DNA of 64,000 nucleotides, from contig DGWI01000018.1 in assembly GCA_002396085.1 (NCBI GenBank), positions 1-64,000 of the forward strand. The letters are read 5' to 3'. A model generated the notes under the pieces. It saw only the letters and a program-made list of their open reading frames with translations. It did not search any database and was not told the origin of the DNA. A program made the position numbers and the translations under genes. Within the stretch, counting starts at the first letter, position 1; each line of letters begins with the position of its first letter. Positions 17,930 through 26,226 of this stretch are shown here, piece after piece. The stretch is from Porphyromonadaceae bacterium UBA4262 (lineage in GTDB: Bacteria > Bacteroidota > Bacteroidia > Bacteroidales > Muribaculaceae).

Positions 17930-19339
17930 CTACTTGTCACCGAAGAGGTCGATGAGCAAGCGGCTCATGTGGGCACGCAAGTCAGAGCGGCTGCAAGTGT
18001 AGTTGTTGGCAAGCAGGGCGAATGCGTATCGGGGCTTATCGGCAGGATAGTACCCCACATAGCACTGCACATCGTTCATGCTGCCCGACTTGAGCACAAT
18101 CTGCTTGGAAAGGCGGTGTCCCTCCAGCACATTGCCTACACGACTGCCTGCCTTGGGCATGAGATCGCACAAACGTTTGCCATTATACTCCTTGCCGGCC
18201 ACAGCAGTTAGCATGCTGGCCAGCAGATAGGGCGAAGCCTTGCCGGCACGAGCCAGTCCACTGCCGTCACGCATGAAGAGCGCATCGGTGTCGACCGTGA
18301 GCGACTTCAACACGCGCTTCACGCCCTCGACACCTGCCTGATCGATGCTGCCACTGTTCCAACCATTGCTCAACGCCACAGCTCGCAGCAAGGCATGGGC
18401 AAACATATTGTCGCTGCGGTCGAGCAACGACTCAACAATATCGGTCAACTCGACCGACTCGTGTGTGAGCAGCAGCTCGCGACTGCTCTGTGAGGCGGTG
18501 ACATCATCGCCCTCGAGCCAGTGGATGCCGGCTCGTTGCAGCGCATGTGTCACACTGTCGGCCAACAGGGCTGCCGGACAAGGATTGGATGCGGTGAGGT
18601 TGTAACTGCCTGGACACACATTGCCCATGAGCACTAATGCCGGATTGCCATACTCCAAAGCAAAGTCAATATCCTCGCCCTTGGCACGATAGTTCATGCG
18701 GTTGACCACCCCCACTCCAGGCACGCTGGGTGAGAGACGGAATGGGGAGAAACGCCCCCATTTGTCGACTTTGAACCTAACCTTCATCACATTGTCGGCA
18801 AAATTCAGAGCATGAACGGCTGCACCATAGTCCCAGGCCAGATCGCCCACATCCCAGTGGATGCTGTAAGGTGGATAAGGAAATAGGCTCTCATCGGTGG
18901 CAACACTGCCTGCGATGTGAGTGATGCCACGCTGCTTGATTGCAGCCACTATCTCGTTGACAATGTTGGGATTGCCCTTGATGTAATGTGAGCCAAGCGT
19001 CGGGTCGCCACCCCCCACGATGAGCACTCGCCCCATGAGGGTGTCTCCCTTGACGGTACCTTGCAGATAGACGCGCGTCTTGAAACGATAGTCGCCGCCC
19101 AATGTCTCGAGCGCGGCTACCGACGAGACAGTCTTCATGGTCGATGCTGTAATGATAGCCTGATCCTGCAAGTGACTTGCAATGACCTTGTTGGAATCGA
19201 TGTCGATGACAACCACCCCTGCAGCGGCATGGCGCATACCCTTGCGGGCAGCGTAAGCATCAACGGCCTCTTGTGCGGTAATGGCCCAGAGCGTCAAGCC
19301 CATCAATGCCAACAGCAGAGTACTAGCAAATTTTTTCAT
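17930..19339 (-). CDS. dacB: D-alanyl-D-alanine carboxypeptidase/endopeptidase (PBP4/DacB type)
   Basis: 469 residues with a signal peptide. Serine penicillin-binding motifs in order: ASTMK (Ser66, Lys69), SDN within LLDRSDNMFAHA (about 306), and KSGS (about 414) in place of KTG. The large insertion between motifs 1 and 2 is that of class C low-molecular-weight PBPs (PBP4). Role: trims or cleaves peptidoglycan peptides in the periplasm. It is followed by the acidic protein and preceded closely by the HD-domain gene, whose stop overlaps the short heptamer array ahead of dacB. Confidence 0.92.
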   Translation of the reverse strand: MKKFASTLLLALMGLTLWAITAQEAVDAYAARKGMRHAAAGVVVIDIDSNKVIASHLQDQAIITASTMKTVSSVAALETLGGDYRFKTRVYLQGTVKGDTLMGRVLIVGGGDPTLGSHYIKGNPNIVNEIVAAIKQRGITHIAGSVATDESLFPYPPYSIHWDVGDLAWDYGAAVHALNFADNVMKVRFKVDKWGRFSPFRLSPSVPGVGVVNRMNYRAKGEDIDFALEYGNPALVLMGNVCPGSYNLTASNPCPAALLADSVTHALQRAGIHWLEGDDVTASQSSRELLLTHESVELTDIVESLLDRSDNMFAHALLRAVALSNGWNSGSIDQAGVEGVKRVLKSLTVDTDALFMRDGSGLARAGKASPYLLASMLTAVAGKEYNGKRLCDLMPKAGSRVGNVLEGHRLSKQIVLKSGSMNDVQCYVGYYPADKPRYAFALLANNYTCSRSDLRAHMSRLLIDLFGDK

Positions 19340-19352
19340 TGACCTATAGATA

Positions 19353-19373
19353 AAAACTTAAAAATTAAAAATT
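19353..19373. repeat. Heptamer array upstream of dacB
   Basis: Three 7-bp units (AAAACTT, AAAAATT, AAAAATT) lie 13 nt upstream of the dacB ATG and cover the stop codon of the HD gene. Confidence 0.55.
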
Positions 19374-20003
19374 CTCCTTCCCATCAGTGCCAAACTCAAC
19401 CAGATTGGCGGCGATGCCATCGGCCAGTTGCACCAGCGAGCACAGTGGATGCAGGTCGCGGGCGGTGTTCAAGCTCTTGCCAGCCTCAACACTCTGCATG
19501 GGCAGATCCCAGGCGGTCATGTGCCAGCGGATGGCAAGCAACTCCTCCTGCGTGATATCCAGTCCTGCCCACAGGGCCATGATGGCCGACTTCTCGCCAT
19601 GCCCCATGGGGAAGTTGCTATAATCCACATCGTAGGAGTCAACCTCGACCCAGAGTCCTGTCGCGTCCTTGCGCTTGCGGCGCGTGGGCCGATAGATGTC
19701 GGCCTTGCAGATGTCATGTAACAATGAGGCGATGATGACACTGTCGCGAGTCAGTTGCGACTCCAGGTCGGGCCGCATGGTCAGGGTGAGTTCGCGCAAC
19801 TTGAGGGCCGCATGGCACACATTGAGTGAGTGCTGCAGCAGCCCACCATCATTGTTCAGGTGGTGGTTGACACTGGCAGGGGCGGTGAAGAAGTGGTTGC
19901 GTCCCTCATCCAGATACTCGATGAGGTCGTCAACGCCCTCACGTCCTGTCGACTTCAAGAGTTCGATAAATTCTTTTTTGTTAGCTTCGATTGAATAGTC
20001 CAC
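19365..20003 (-). CDS. HD-domain phosphohydrolase family protein
   Basis: About 212 residues. HD-type metal ligands: LLQHSLNVCHAALK, then VIIASLLHDICKAD, then MGHGEKSAIM and IRWHMTAW. HD-domain proteins hydrolyse phosphates of nucleotides or related molecules; the substrate cannot be told here. Start: upstream codons translate heptamer repeat (SILNS) and then run antisense through the next gene, so the GTG at 20003 (VDYSIEANKKEF) is preferred; no in-frame ATG is near. No signal peptide. It lies 25 bp ahead of dacB. Confidence 0.75.
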   Translation of the reverse strand: MDYSIEANKKEFIELLKSTGREGVDDLIEYLDEGRNHFFTAPASVNHHLNNDGGLLQHSLNVCHAALKLRELTLTMRPDLESQLTRDSVIIASLLHDICKADIYRPTRRKRKDATGLWVEVDSYDVDYSNFPMGHGEKSAIMALWAGLDITQEELLAIRWHMTAWDLPMQSVEAGKSLNTARDLHPLCSLVQLADGIAANLVEFGTDGKENF

Positions 20004-20010
20004 TTCGATA

Positions 20011-20146
20011 GAATTGAGAATTGAAAATTGAGACTTCTGTGCTGGTAACTTTTTGGTTTTCAGTTTTCGGTTTTCAGTTCTTAGCCACAACCGACAACCG
20101 ATAACCAATAACCGATAACCGATAACCGATAACCGACAACCAATTG
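20011..20146. repeat. Three successive heptamer arrays of different unit
   Basis: 20011-20031: three GAATTGA-type units, 7 nt upstream of the HD gene start. 20050-20084: five units of the TTTTCGG/TTTTCAG type. 20091-20146: eight units around CCGATAA. All keep an exact 7-bp period. Confidence 0.85.
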
Positions 20147-20154
20147 TGCATCGT

Positions 20155-20469
20155 CTACAGGTACTTGCGCCAGGCATAATGACGGCGATGCTTGAGGTAG
20201 TCGAGGTCGCGCTGGTTCTCGTAGGCCTCACGTTCCATCGACAGTCGACGGTAGGCATTGCCATGCCGAAGTAGCCGCACAAGCCACTCGACCAGATACC
20301 ACAGATAGAACCCAACAATGCCCATCTCCAGTATCTGCGCCGTGTGAATGCGCTCATGGTTAATGAGTTCCTGCGACAAGTAAACACCGGGATGAACAAA
20401 CAGTACACCCAGCAAATTGATAGCGCTGAACCCGCGCACAGGGATATATTTGGTTCTGATGATTTTCAT
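20155..20469 (-). CDS. Small membrane-associated protein with an HExxH motif
   Basis: 104 residues. LINHERIHTAQILEMG contains HERIH, the zinc-metallopeptidase pattern HExxH. It is followed by a hydrophobic segment IVGFYLWYLVEWLVRLL (about 49-66) and a basic/acidic tail with YRRLSMEREAYEN (a downstream Glu that could be the third ligand). There is also a hydrophobic stretch near residues 15-28. I recognise the general form (small Bacteroidetes proteins with this motif) but know no function. It could be a minimal gluzincin-type peptidase or a non-enzymatic relative. Confidence 0.7.
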   Translation of the reverse strand: MKIIRTKYIPVRGFSAINLLGVLFVHPGVYLSQELINHERIHTAQILEMGIVGFYLWYLVEWLVRLLRHGNAYRRLSMEREAYENQRDLDYLKHRRHYAWRKYL

Positions 20470-20477
20470 TCAAACGG

Positions 20478-20485
20478 CAAATTTA
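20478..20485 (-). promoter_or_regulatory. -7 box for the HExxH protein gene
   Basis: TAAATTTG on the minus strand, 8 nt before the ATG, which predicts a nearly leaderless transcript. Confidence 0.4.
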
Positions 20486-20529
20486 CTAAAAAATTGGCGA
20501 ATCTTGTACCCGATGTCAATTTAAAGCAG

Positions 20530-20537
20530 TAATTTTG
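20530..20537 (+). promoter_or_regulatory. -7 box for ridA
   Basis: TAATTTTG fits TAnnTTTG, 36 nt before the ridA ATG. CTTG about 23 nt upstream is a poor -33. Confidence 0.5.
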
Positions 20538-20573
20538 CAAAAAATAATCTTCTAACCAAATCAATTAACAACA

Positions 20574-20954
20574 ATGAAGAAAGCATTAAACACCCCCAAC
20601 GCACCGGCAGCCATCGGCCCCTATAGCCAGGGCATCGCAGCCAGCGGAACCATGTATTTCCTGTCAGGACAACTCCCCATCGACCCCGCTACAGGCGCAT
20701 TCCCCGACGGAGGCATCAAGGAGCAGACACGCCAGTCGCTGCTCAATGCCAAGGCCATCCTTGAGAGTGAGGGCCTGAGCCTGAACAACGTGGTCAAGAC
20801 CACCGTGCTGCTGAGCGACATCGCTAACTTTGGCCCCATGAACGAGGTCTACGCCGAGTTCTTCGAGCAGCCCTTCCCTGGCCGTTCGGCCTTCGCCGTG
20901 CGCGACCTGCCCAAGGGCGCCCTCGTCGAGATTGAGATGATCGCCGTCGGTTAA
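20574..20954 (+). CDS. ridA: RidA family enamine/imine deaminase
   Basis: 126 residues, full family length. Typical RidA features: AIGPYSQGI (residues 12-20), YFLSGQLPIDP, LLNAKAILESEGLSLNNVVK, and the C-terminal GRSAFAVRDLPKGALVEIEM, which carries the arginine and glutamate of the active site. Known reaction: hydrolysis of reactive 2-aminoacrylate-type enamines and imines formed by PLP enzymes, protecting the cytoplasm. Single-gene unit with its own -7 box and terminator. Confidence 0.95.
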   Translation: MKKALNTPNAPAAIGPYSQGIAASGTMYFLSGQLPIDPATGAFPDGGIKEQTRQSLLNAKAILESEGLSLNNVVKTTVLLSDIANFGPMNEVYAEFFEQPFPGRSAFAVRDLPKGALVEIEMIAVG

Positions 20955-20968
20955 GCCAACTAACATCT

Positions 20969-21007
20969 AAAGTGGTGGATTGAAGCATATCTTCTTTCCG
21001 CCACTTT
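20969..21007 (+). terminator. Intrinsic terminator after ridA
   Basis: A 10-bp stem (AAAGTGGTGG with CCGCCACTTT, one G-T pair) is followed by AAACATTTTT. Confidence 0.7.
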
Positions 21008-21033
21008 AAACATTTTTGCTAATACTCACTGCA

Positions 21034-21981
21034 ATGAAACTGATGAGAACGATATTGACTGTGTTGATGGGAGTAGCTGCGATGTTGGGTTGTGCCCAAG
21101 AGCAAGCACTCTTGTGGGCCGAGCAGTTGCCTGTGTTCCCCGGCGGGAGTGAAGCTTTGGCGCAGGCCCTTGCCAAAAATATCATCTATCCTCCCAGTTG
21201 CAACAACACTCAGGGGAAAGTTGTTGTGCAGTTTGTAGTAACGAAAACTGGCGATATCGGAGAGGCCAAAGTTGTCAGGTCGATTGACCCAATGCTGGAC
21301 AGTATTGCCATTGCCGCGGTGAAGGGCTTGCCCAAATTCATTCCTGGCCGGCAGGATGGCCAGCCAGTGAGTGTATGGTTCACGCTCCCCATCACTTTCA
21401 AAGCTCAGAACACAACCGAAACTGCAGGCAACGATGCACCTCGTCTACTGAAACAAATCGTTCGAGAGACTGGTGAGGAAACGGAATATATAGATAGTCT
21501 GGGTGTGCATCATGTCGAACGATCTCCTCGGTATCCTGAAGGGGATAAGGCCCTAATGGAGTTTTTGGCTAAGCAAGTAAAGTATCCCAATAAGGCGCGT
21601 CGCAACAACATTCAGGGAAGAGTCGTGGTGCAGTTTGTAGTCACCAAAACTGGTGAAGTTGGTGAGATTAAAGTCGTTCGTTCGGTAGATCCCGATCTGG
21701 ATGCCGAGGCCAAACGAGTGTGTGGCCTCTTACCCAAGTTTGAGCCAGCAACTTTGGATGGAGAACCCATCAACGTTTGGTACACTCTACCTATTAACTT
21801 CGGTATCAAGGAGAACCCTGTTGACCGAGAGACAGAAGACTTGTATCGGAATGGCTTGAAATACCTCTTCGGCCTGGAAGCAACACCCGTGGATTATTCC
21901 ATAGCCCGTGACTACCTCAAGCGAGCCGCTATGCGCGGTCACCCCCAGGCCAAGGCTCTCATCAGACAATATAATTTCTAA
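21034..21981 (+). CDS. Secreted protein with two TonB C-terminal-like domains
   Basis: 315 residues from ATG 21034. The signal peptide has a weak lipobox (MLGC), so it may be a lipoprotein. Two similar modules follow: PVFPGGSEALAQALAKNI ... QGKVVVQFVVTKTGDIGEAK ... VWFTLPITF, and a second with YPEGDKALMEFLAKQVKYP ... QGRVVVQFVVTKTGEVGEIK ... VWYTLPINF. Each matches the TonB_C fold found in many Bacteroidetes periplasmic proteins. The tail (about 285-315, SIARDYLKRAAMRGHPQAKA) resembles one Sel1-like repeat. No transmembrane TonB anchor or Pro-rich spacer is present, so it is probably not a classical energy transducer; the two domains look like an internal duplication. Confidence 0.8.
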   Translation: MKLMRTILTVLMGVAAMLGCAQEQALLWAEQLPVFPGGSEALAQALAKNIIYPPSCNNTQGKVVVQFVVTKTGDIGEAKVVRSIDPMLDSIAIAAVKGLPKFIPGRQDGQPVSVWFTLPITFKAQNTTETAGNDAPRLLKQIVRETGEETEYIDSLGVHHVERSPRYPEGDKALMEFLAKQVKYPNKARRNNIQGRVVVQFVVTKTGEVGEIKVVRSVDPDLDAEAKRVCGLLPKFEPATLDGEPINVWYTLPINFGIKENPVDRETEDLYRNGLKYLFGLEATPVDYSIARDYLKRAAMRGHPQAKALIRQYNF

Positions 21982-22000
21982 AGACATTCAACTTCCTAAA

Positions 22001-22336
22001 GTAGCTACTTGTCAGTAGTTAAGGGAGTTAAGGAGTTAAAGAAGTTAAGACGAATGCTCTTGTTGCTCAAATTCATTCATCCTTTTATCATCTGCCAGCC
22101 GGCCTGGAGTTAGTAGCTACTTGTCAGTAGTTAAAGGAGTTAAGGAGTTAAAGAAGTTAAGACGAATGCTCTTGTTGCTCAAATTCATTCATCCTTTTAT
22201 CATCTGCCAGCCGGCCTGGAGTTAGTAGCTACTTGTTAGTAGTTAAGGGAGTTAAGGAGTTAAAGAAGTTAAGACGAATGCTCTTGTTGCTCAAATTCTC
22301 ACATCAATTTATCATCTGCCAGCCGGCCTGGAGTTG
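22001..22336. repeat. Three tandem copies of a 112-bp repeat
   Basis: Copies begin at 22001, 22113 and 22225 (GTAGCTACTTGTCAGTAG, third copy TTAG). Each holds an octamer-like run of GAGTTAAG, a common CGAATGCTCTTGTTGCTCAA core, and ends with CCAGCCGGCCTGGAGTT. The first two are nearly identical; the third diverges over about 15 bp. No reading frame is shared. The rest of the gap to 22450 holds CGCGGCACGCCGCG (22343-22356) and nothing else recognisable. Confidence 0.9.
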
Positions 22337-22450
22337 AATCACGCGGCACGCCGCGTCCCTACAACCACGAATTGTGATGTCTTAATTCCATATGACTACG
22401 TAACTCCTTAACTACTCCAGAAACTTGAGTAAAAACACTCCCCAATAAGT

Positions 22451-22912
22451 TCACATCACAGCCAACAGAACCGGGATGGGGATGGCACCCGTGAAGGTGT
22501 AGAGGATGTCGCTGGTGTAGGTCGAGCGACCACGATAGATGTGCCCATTGGCGACGGTGAACAGGATGTCGCTTGAGTAGGTTGAGTTGCCCTGCATGAT
22601 ATACTTCCCGTCCCAGGTGAAGAGAATGTCGCTCGTATAGGTCGAGCGACCTTGATAGACCTTACGACCATCCCATGTGAGCAGGATGTCGCTTGAGTAG
22701 GTTGAGTTTCCCCGATACAAATAACGCCCGTCCCACGAGTAGAGGATGTCGCTTGTATAGGTTGAATTGCCACTGAACAGGTGCTTGCCATCCCACGTGT
22801 AGAGGATGTCGCTCGTGTAGGTGGAGTTGCCACGATAGATTTTCATGGTCCCTGCCATCGCCGTGACTGCACTCAACACGAGCAGTGCCATGAATAATAG
22901 GGTCTTCTTCAT
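22451..22912 (-). CDS. Secreted protein made of six 20-residue repeats
   Basis: 153 residues. A signal peptide (to AMAGT) is followed by six consecutive 20-residue repeats of the form G(N/R)STY(T/S)SDIL(Y/F)TWDG plus four variable residues ending in a tyrosine-containing turn. The last unit ends in a hydrophobic tail (IPIPVLLAVM). Spacing is exact, which suggests a closed or solenoid beta fold with one hairpin per unit. I do not recognise the family and no enzyme motif is visible. It starts 12 bp downstream of the pseudouridine synthase stop and is probably co-transcribed. Confidence 0.75.
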   Translation of the reverse strand: MKKTLLFMALLVLSAVTAMAGTMKIYRGNSTYTSDILYTWDGKHLFSGNSTYTSDILYSWDGRYLYRGNSTYSSDILLTWDGRKVYQGRSTYTSDILFTWDGKYIMQGNSTYSSDILFTVANGHIYRGRSTYTSDILYTFTGAIPIPVLLAVM

Positions 22913-22924
22913 TGTCTTTATCGG

Positions 22925-24574
22925 TTAGAATGGTGATTTCCAAGTGATATCTATCGCTTGCTCTGTGATGGGGTGAACGAATTGCAACCGCTGGGCATGA
23001 AGCATCAGCCGTGACGCGGCTGTGCCATAGAGCATGTCGCCAACGATGGGGGCATTGAGGCCCAGCGGGTGGGAGCAGTGAACACGCAACTGATGGGTAC
23101 GCCCCGTGAGAGGCTGCAGCGCCACGCGTGTGATGCCATCCTTGCGCTCAATCACCCGATAGCGACTCACCGCCGATTTGCCCTCGACGGGGTCGACCAT
23201 CTGACGCGGGCGGTCCTCGACATTGGGTCGCAACGGCAGGTCAATGATGCCCTCGTCGCTCACCACATTGCCATCAAGCAGGGCAATGTAGGTCTTGGTC
23301 ACCCTGCGTGAGGCAAACAAGTCTTGCAGCGCCTGATGGGCGGTTTTGTTCTTGGCCAGCACCAGCAGCCCTGAGGTCTCCTGGTCCAACCGATGCACTA
23401 CCACCGGCCCGCAGACATCGCTGCGGCAGCGATAGCGCGACTCGACCGAGTCATCGAGCAGTTTGCCGGGCAGGCTGAGCATGCCGGCAGGCTTGCGCAC
23501 AATGCTCATCCACTCGTCATCGTAGGCTATGTCCAGGCCGTCGTACTCGGTCGGCACGGACAAGGGGTTCGGCTCGACATCCAAGCCCTGCAACATAAAC
23601 GTGAGGATGGGCAGACACTTGCTGCGACAGGCAGGATAGTAGTGTCCATGGTGTCGCACCTCGCCCACAGGCGACTGGCCGTACCAGAACTCGGCCATGC
23701 ACACCGGTCGAAGCCCTTGCCGATAGGCATATTGTAGTAACTTGGGCGCACAGCACTCGCCAGAACCTGACGGAGGGAGCAAAATAGTGCTTCCACCCTT
23801 CAAGGGGGACTGAGGGAGGCTTCCCCATATCTCCATCAAGTCCTTGCGCTCGCCTCGAGCATTCTGCAACACGAATAGATGAAAAATGCGCTCTTGCAAT
23901 GCCTCGCTGCGTCGCTTGCGCTCGGCCTTGAGCCGGTTGATGCGACTCTGGAACTCATCCAACTTGTGGGAAGCCTCGCTCAAAATCTGCTCATAGTGAC
24001 GGCGCAGGCGCTTGAGTTCGGCCTTCTGGAACTGGCTCTCGGCAAGTAACTTCTGCTGTTCATCAGCAGAGAGTTGATCCGATGCGCGGCGCTGGTCGCG
24101 CCAGGCTTTGCACTGCGCCATCTGTTGCTTGTAAGCCGCTATAGCCTCATCGCGTTCTTGCTCCAGTAGTTGATGTTGATGAGTCAATTGTATCAGTTTA
24201 TCGCTCTGCTCCAGGCACTCAATTTCATGGTTAATGGCAGTGATGGCTGCCTCGCCCTGCCGGAACTCACCATCAGGCTGCAACAGGTCGTAGACCGGAG
24301 GCACAAAATAGTCATGGTCATTGCGTCCGCACAGGTTGCCCGAGTAGGCAGCCAGAAAGCCAAGTTCGCCCGCCATGTCACGCACCACGAGCACGCCCAG
24401 CATCTTGCCCGCCTGCAACTCGGCAGCCCAGTCGCCTCGCGTTGCCACATAGCGCATCACCTGCTCGGCAGCCAGAACACTGAGCCGCGCCGGCACATAG
24501 TGGAACGGCCAGGTGAACCTCTGCGGCACCTCAACCCCTGCTACCTCCTGCTCAAAACGATGAATCTTCGACAT
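22925..24574 (-). CDS. RluA-family pseudouridine synthase with long N-terminal extension
   Basis: 549 residues. The C-terminal about 220 residues hold the RluA catalytic domain: DDEWMSIVRKPAGMLSLPG, VVHRLDQETSGLLVLAK (catalytic Asp), RRVTKTYIALLDG and PLTGRTHQLRVHCSHPLG. The N-terminal part (about 1-330) is a separate region with a helical coiled-coil stretch rich in Gln, Glu and Arg (about 140-240) and a segment GECCAPKLLQYAYRQGLRPV. Long forms like this occur in Bacteroidetes. It isomerises uridine in rRNA or tRNA; the site is not predictable. The ATG at 24574 lies 7 nt after a TAAATTTG box. Confidence 0.9.
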   Translation of the reverse strand: MSKIHRFEQEVAGVEVPQRFTWPFHYVPARLSVLAAEQVMRYVATRGDWAAELQAGKMLGVLVVRDMAGELGFLAAYSGNLCGRNDHDYFVPPVYDLLQPDGEFRQGEAAITAINHEIECLEQSDKLIQLTHQHQLLEQERDEAIAAYKQQMAQCKAWRDQRRASDQLSADEQQKLLAESQFQKAELKRLRRHYEQILSEASHKLDEFQSRINRLKAERKRRSEALQERIFHLFVLQNARGERKDLMEIWGSLPQSPLKGGSTILLPPSGSGECCAPKLLQYAYRQGLRPVCMAEFWYGQSPVGEVRHHGHYYPACRSKCLPILTFMLQGLDVEPNPLSVPTEYDGLDIAYDDEWMSIVRKPAGMLSLPGKLLDDSVESRYRCRSDVCGPVVVHRLDQETSGLLVLAKNKTAHQALQDLFASRRVTKTYIALLDGNVVSDEGIIDLPLRPNVEDRPRQMVDPVEGKSAVSRYRVIERKDGITRVALQPLTGRTHQLRVHCSHPLGLNAPIVGDMLYGTAASRLMLHAQRLQFVHPITEQAIDITWKSPF

Positions 24575-24581
24575 AACGAGG

Positions 24582-24589
24582 CAAATTTA
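24582..24589 (-). promoter_or_regulatory. -7 box for the pseudouridine synthase gene
   Basis: TAAATTTG on the minus strand, 7 nt from the ATG; the transcript would be nearly leaderless. No -33 match. Confidence 0.4.
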
Positions 24590-24598
24590 GTCATTTTT

Positions 24599-24630
24599 CT
24601 TGGAATAATGCGATTTTTAATTTACCTTTG
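24599..24630 (+). promoter_or_regulatory. Promoter of the small two-helix membrane protein
   Basis: CTTG (24599-24602) and TACCTTTG (24623-24630) are 20 nt apart, a good Bacteroidetes promoter, 28 nt before the ATG. Confidence 0.65.
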
Positions 24631-24658
24631 TGGTGGAAAATCATAAAACAGACAGACA

Positions 24659-24904
24659 ATGGAAATTTATAGACTCAGGCGTAATGCCATTCTGTTGGAC
24701 TTTGCTTGCATCGCCGTGGCATTAGTGGTGCTGTTCCTGGCTAGCAAGCAACAGCTGCCCCAGTGGGCGCTAATTGCGGGTGCGCTGTTGGCACTTGTGT
24801 TGTTGTGTGCCAGCCTATGGTATCTGATGCGTGCGCGCAAGTTGTTGAAACAGATGCCAGAAGCAAGTGACGAAGAACAAGACGCGCCCTCCGAGGTTTC
24901 TTAA
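24659..24904 (+). CDS. Small inner-membrane protein with two transmembrane helices
   Basis: 81 residues. Two hydrophobic helices (about 11-28, LLDFACIAVALVVLFLAS, and 36-57, WALIAGALLALVLLCASLWY) are separated by a short polar turn. They are followed by a basic patch (MRARKLLKQ) and an acidic tail (EASDEEQDAPSE). Function unknown. It has its own promoter and is followed on the same strand by a secreted small protein. Confidence 0.7.
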   Translation: MEIYRLRRNAILLDFACIAVALVVLFLASKQQLPQWALIAGALLALVLLCASLWYLMRARKLLKQMPEASDEEQDAPSEVS

Positions 24905-25007
24905 CTCTTTTTTCACGAACAGTTAGCCCTTTGTAACTCAGCGATTTCTATAGCGACGGATTACTATGCCGTCTTTACTAATACAAATAATAAATACTGA
25001 CACTACT

Positions 25008-25400
25008 ATGAAGAAAAAATTGTTTATCTTGATTGCCACCGTCTTGATTGGAAGTTTGGCAGTCAGCATGGAGGCCAAGAAGCCCAAGAAGAAGGTGCGC
25101 AGAGTGGCAAAAGAAGAGGTGTGGACCCACATCAGCGGCTTTTACTCTTTCGGTAACGATAAGTATATGATTGGCATCAACTACTGTGATGGCGAGTTTG
25201 AAGCCTACTTCCACGGTCCAGAGTTTGATGAAGACGAATCAACCTTTGACGGCAATGTGGACGAGAAAACGGGTCTCATCACCGTTGTTGACAAGCAAGG
25301 CAAGGTTATCTTTACCGGCAAGATGTATCGTGGCGGCAACCAACTGAAAGGGGAACTCTTTGGCAAACCCATCACACTTGAGGGGCTGTGCGGGCTCTAG
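25008..25400 (+). CDS. Small secreted protein, function unknown
   Basis: 130 residues from ATG 25008 (MKKKLFILIATVLIGSLAVS). After the signal peptide comes a very basic stretch (AKKPKKKVRRVAKEE). A beta-rich domain then follows with ISGFYSFGNDKYMIGINYCD, FEAYFHGPEFDEDESTFDG, KTGLITVVDKQGKVIFTGKM and QLKGELFGKPITLEG, which looks like a small barrel. I do not recognise the family. Upstream codons to 24966 are not used because the signal peptide begins at 25008. Confidence 0.7.
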   Translation: MKKKLFILIATVLIGSLAVSMEAKKPKKKVRRVAKEEVWTHISGFYSFGNDKYMIGINYCDGEFEAYFHGPEFDEDESTFDGNVDEKTGLITVVDKQGKVIFTGKMYRGGNQLKGELFGKPITLEGLCGL

Positions 25401-25436
25401 CGGGAGCCTCCCCTCTAGTTCAGCACAGTGCTCTTA

Positions 25437-25464
25437 ATTCTAAATTCTAAATTCTTAATTCTAT
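25437..25464. repeat. Heptamer array upstream of xth
   Basis: Four units (ATTCTAA, ATTCTAA, ATTCTTA, ATTCTAT) at exact 7-bp period end 6 nt before the TTG start of xth. They read AATTCTA on the coding strand. Confidence 0.8.
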
Positions 25465-25470
25465 ATTACT

Positions 25471-26226
25471 TTGAAGTTTATCTCATGGAATGTCAACGGT
25501 CTGCGCGCCGTTGTGGGCAAGGGCTTCGCCGAGGCTTTTGCCCAACTTGATGCCGACTTCTTCTGCTTGCAGGAGACCAAGATGCAGGCAGGACAACTCG
25601 ACCTGGAGTTTGAGGGGTATCAATCCTATTGGAACTATGCCGACAAGAAGGGCTATAGCGGCACGGCCATCTTCAGTCGTCACGAGCCGCTGGCAGTGAC
25701 CTACGGCATCGGCATTGACGAACACGACCACGAGGGGCGTGTCATCACGCTGGAGATGCCCGAGTTCTATCTGGTGACGTGCTACACCCCGAACAGTCAG
25801 GACGAGTTGCGCCGTCTGGACTATCGCATGCGATGGGAGGACGACTTCCGCGCCTATCTGTTGGCGCTGGATCAGAAGAAACCCGTCATCGTGTGCGGCG
25901 ACCTGAACGTGGCGCACCAGGAGATTGACCTGAAGAATCCCAAGACCAACCGCCGCAATGCCGGATTCACCGACGAGGAGCGTGCTAAGATGACCACCCT
26001 GCTCGACGCGGGATTTACCGATACCTTCCGCCACTTCTACCCCGACCGCACCGACATCTACTCATGGTGGAGTTACCGCTTCCGCGCCCGCGAGAAGAAC
26101 GCCGGTTGGCGCATCGACTACTTCCTGACCTCCAAGCGACTTGACGACCGACTCACTGCCGCCACCATCCACACCGAGGTCATGGGCAGTGACCACTGCC
26201 CCGTGGAGGTCGACATCGAGTTCTAG
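25471..26226 (+). CDS. xth: Exodeoxyribonuclease III / AP endonuclease
   Basis: 251 residues, complete family length. Motifs: [11 protein letters not shown] (Asn), [10 protein letters not shown] (metal Glu), [34 protein letters not shown] (catalytic Asp/Asn), [20 protein letters not shown], and the terminal [13 protein letters not shown] (Asp-His). Known role: cleaves abasic sites and removes 3'-blocking groups in base excision repair. Start codon TTG at 25471; no ATG lies upstream in frame near it and [10 protein letters not shown] is the family N-terminus. Confidence 0.95.
   Translation: MKFISWNVNGLRAVVGKGFAEAFAQLDADFFCLQETKMQAGQLDLEFEGYQSYWNYADKKGYSGTAIFSRHEPLAVTYGIGIDEHDHEGRVITLEMPEFYLVTCYTPNSQDELRRLDYRMRWEDDFRAYLLALDQKKPVIVCGDLNVAHQEIDLKNPKTNRRNAGFTDEERAKMTTLLDAGFTDTFRHFYPDRTDIYSWWSYRFRAREKNAGWRIDYFLTSKRLDDRLTAATIHTEVMGSDHCPVEVDIEF

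Noticed and set aside
20091..20146. Possible CRISPR-like array of CCGATAA
   Set aside because: Units are contiguous 7-mers with no spacers and no cas genes are in the window.
19365..20408. 347-residue form of the HD protein
   Set aside because: The N-terminal 135 codons are the HExxH gene read in another frame plus heptamer arrays.
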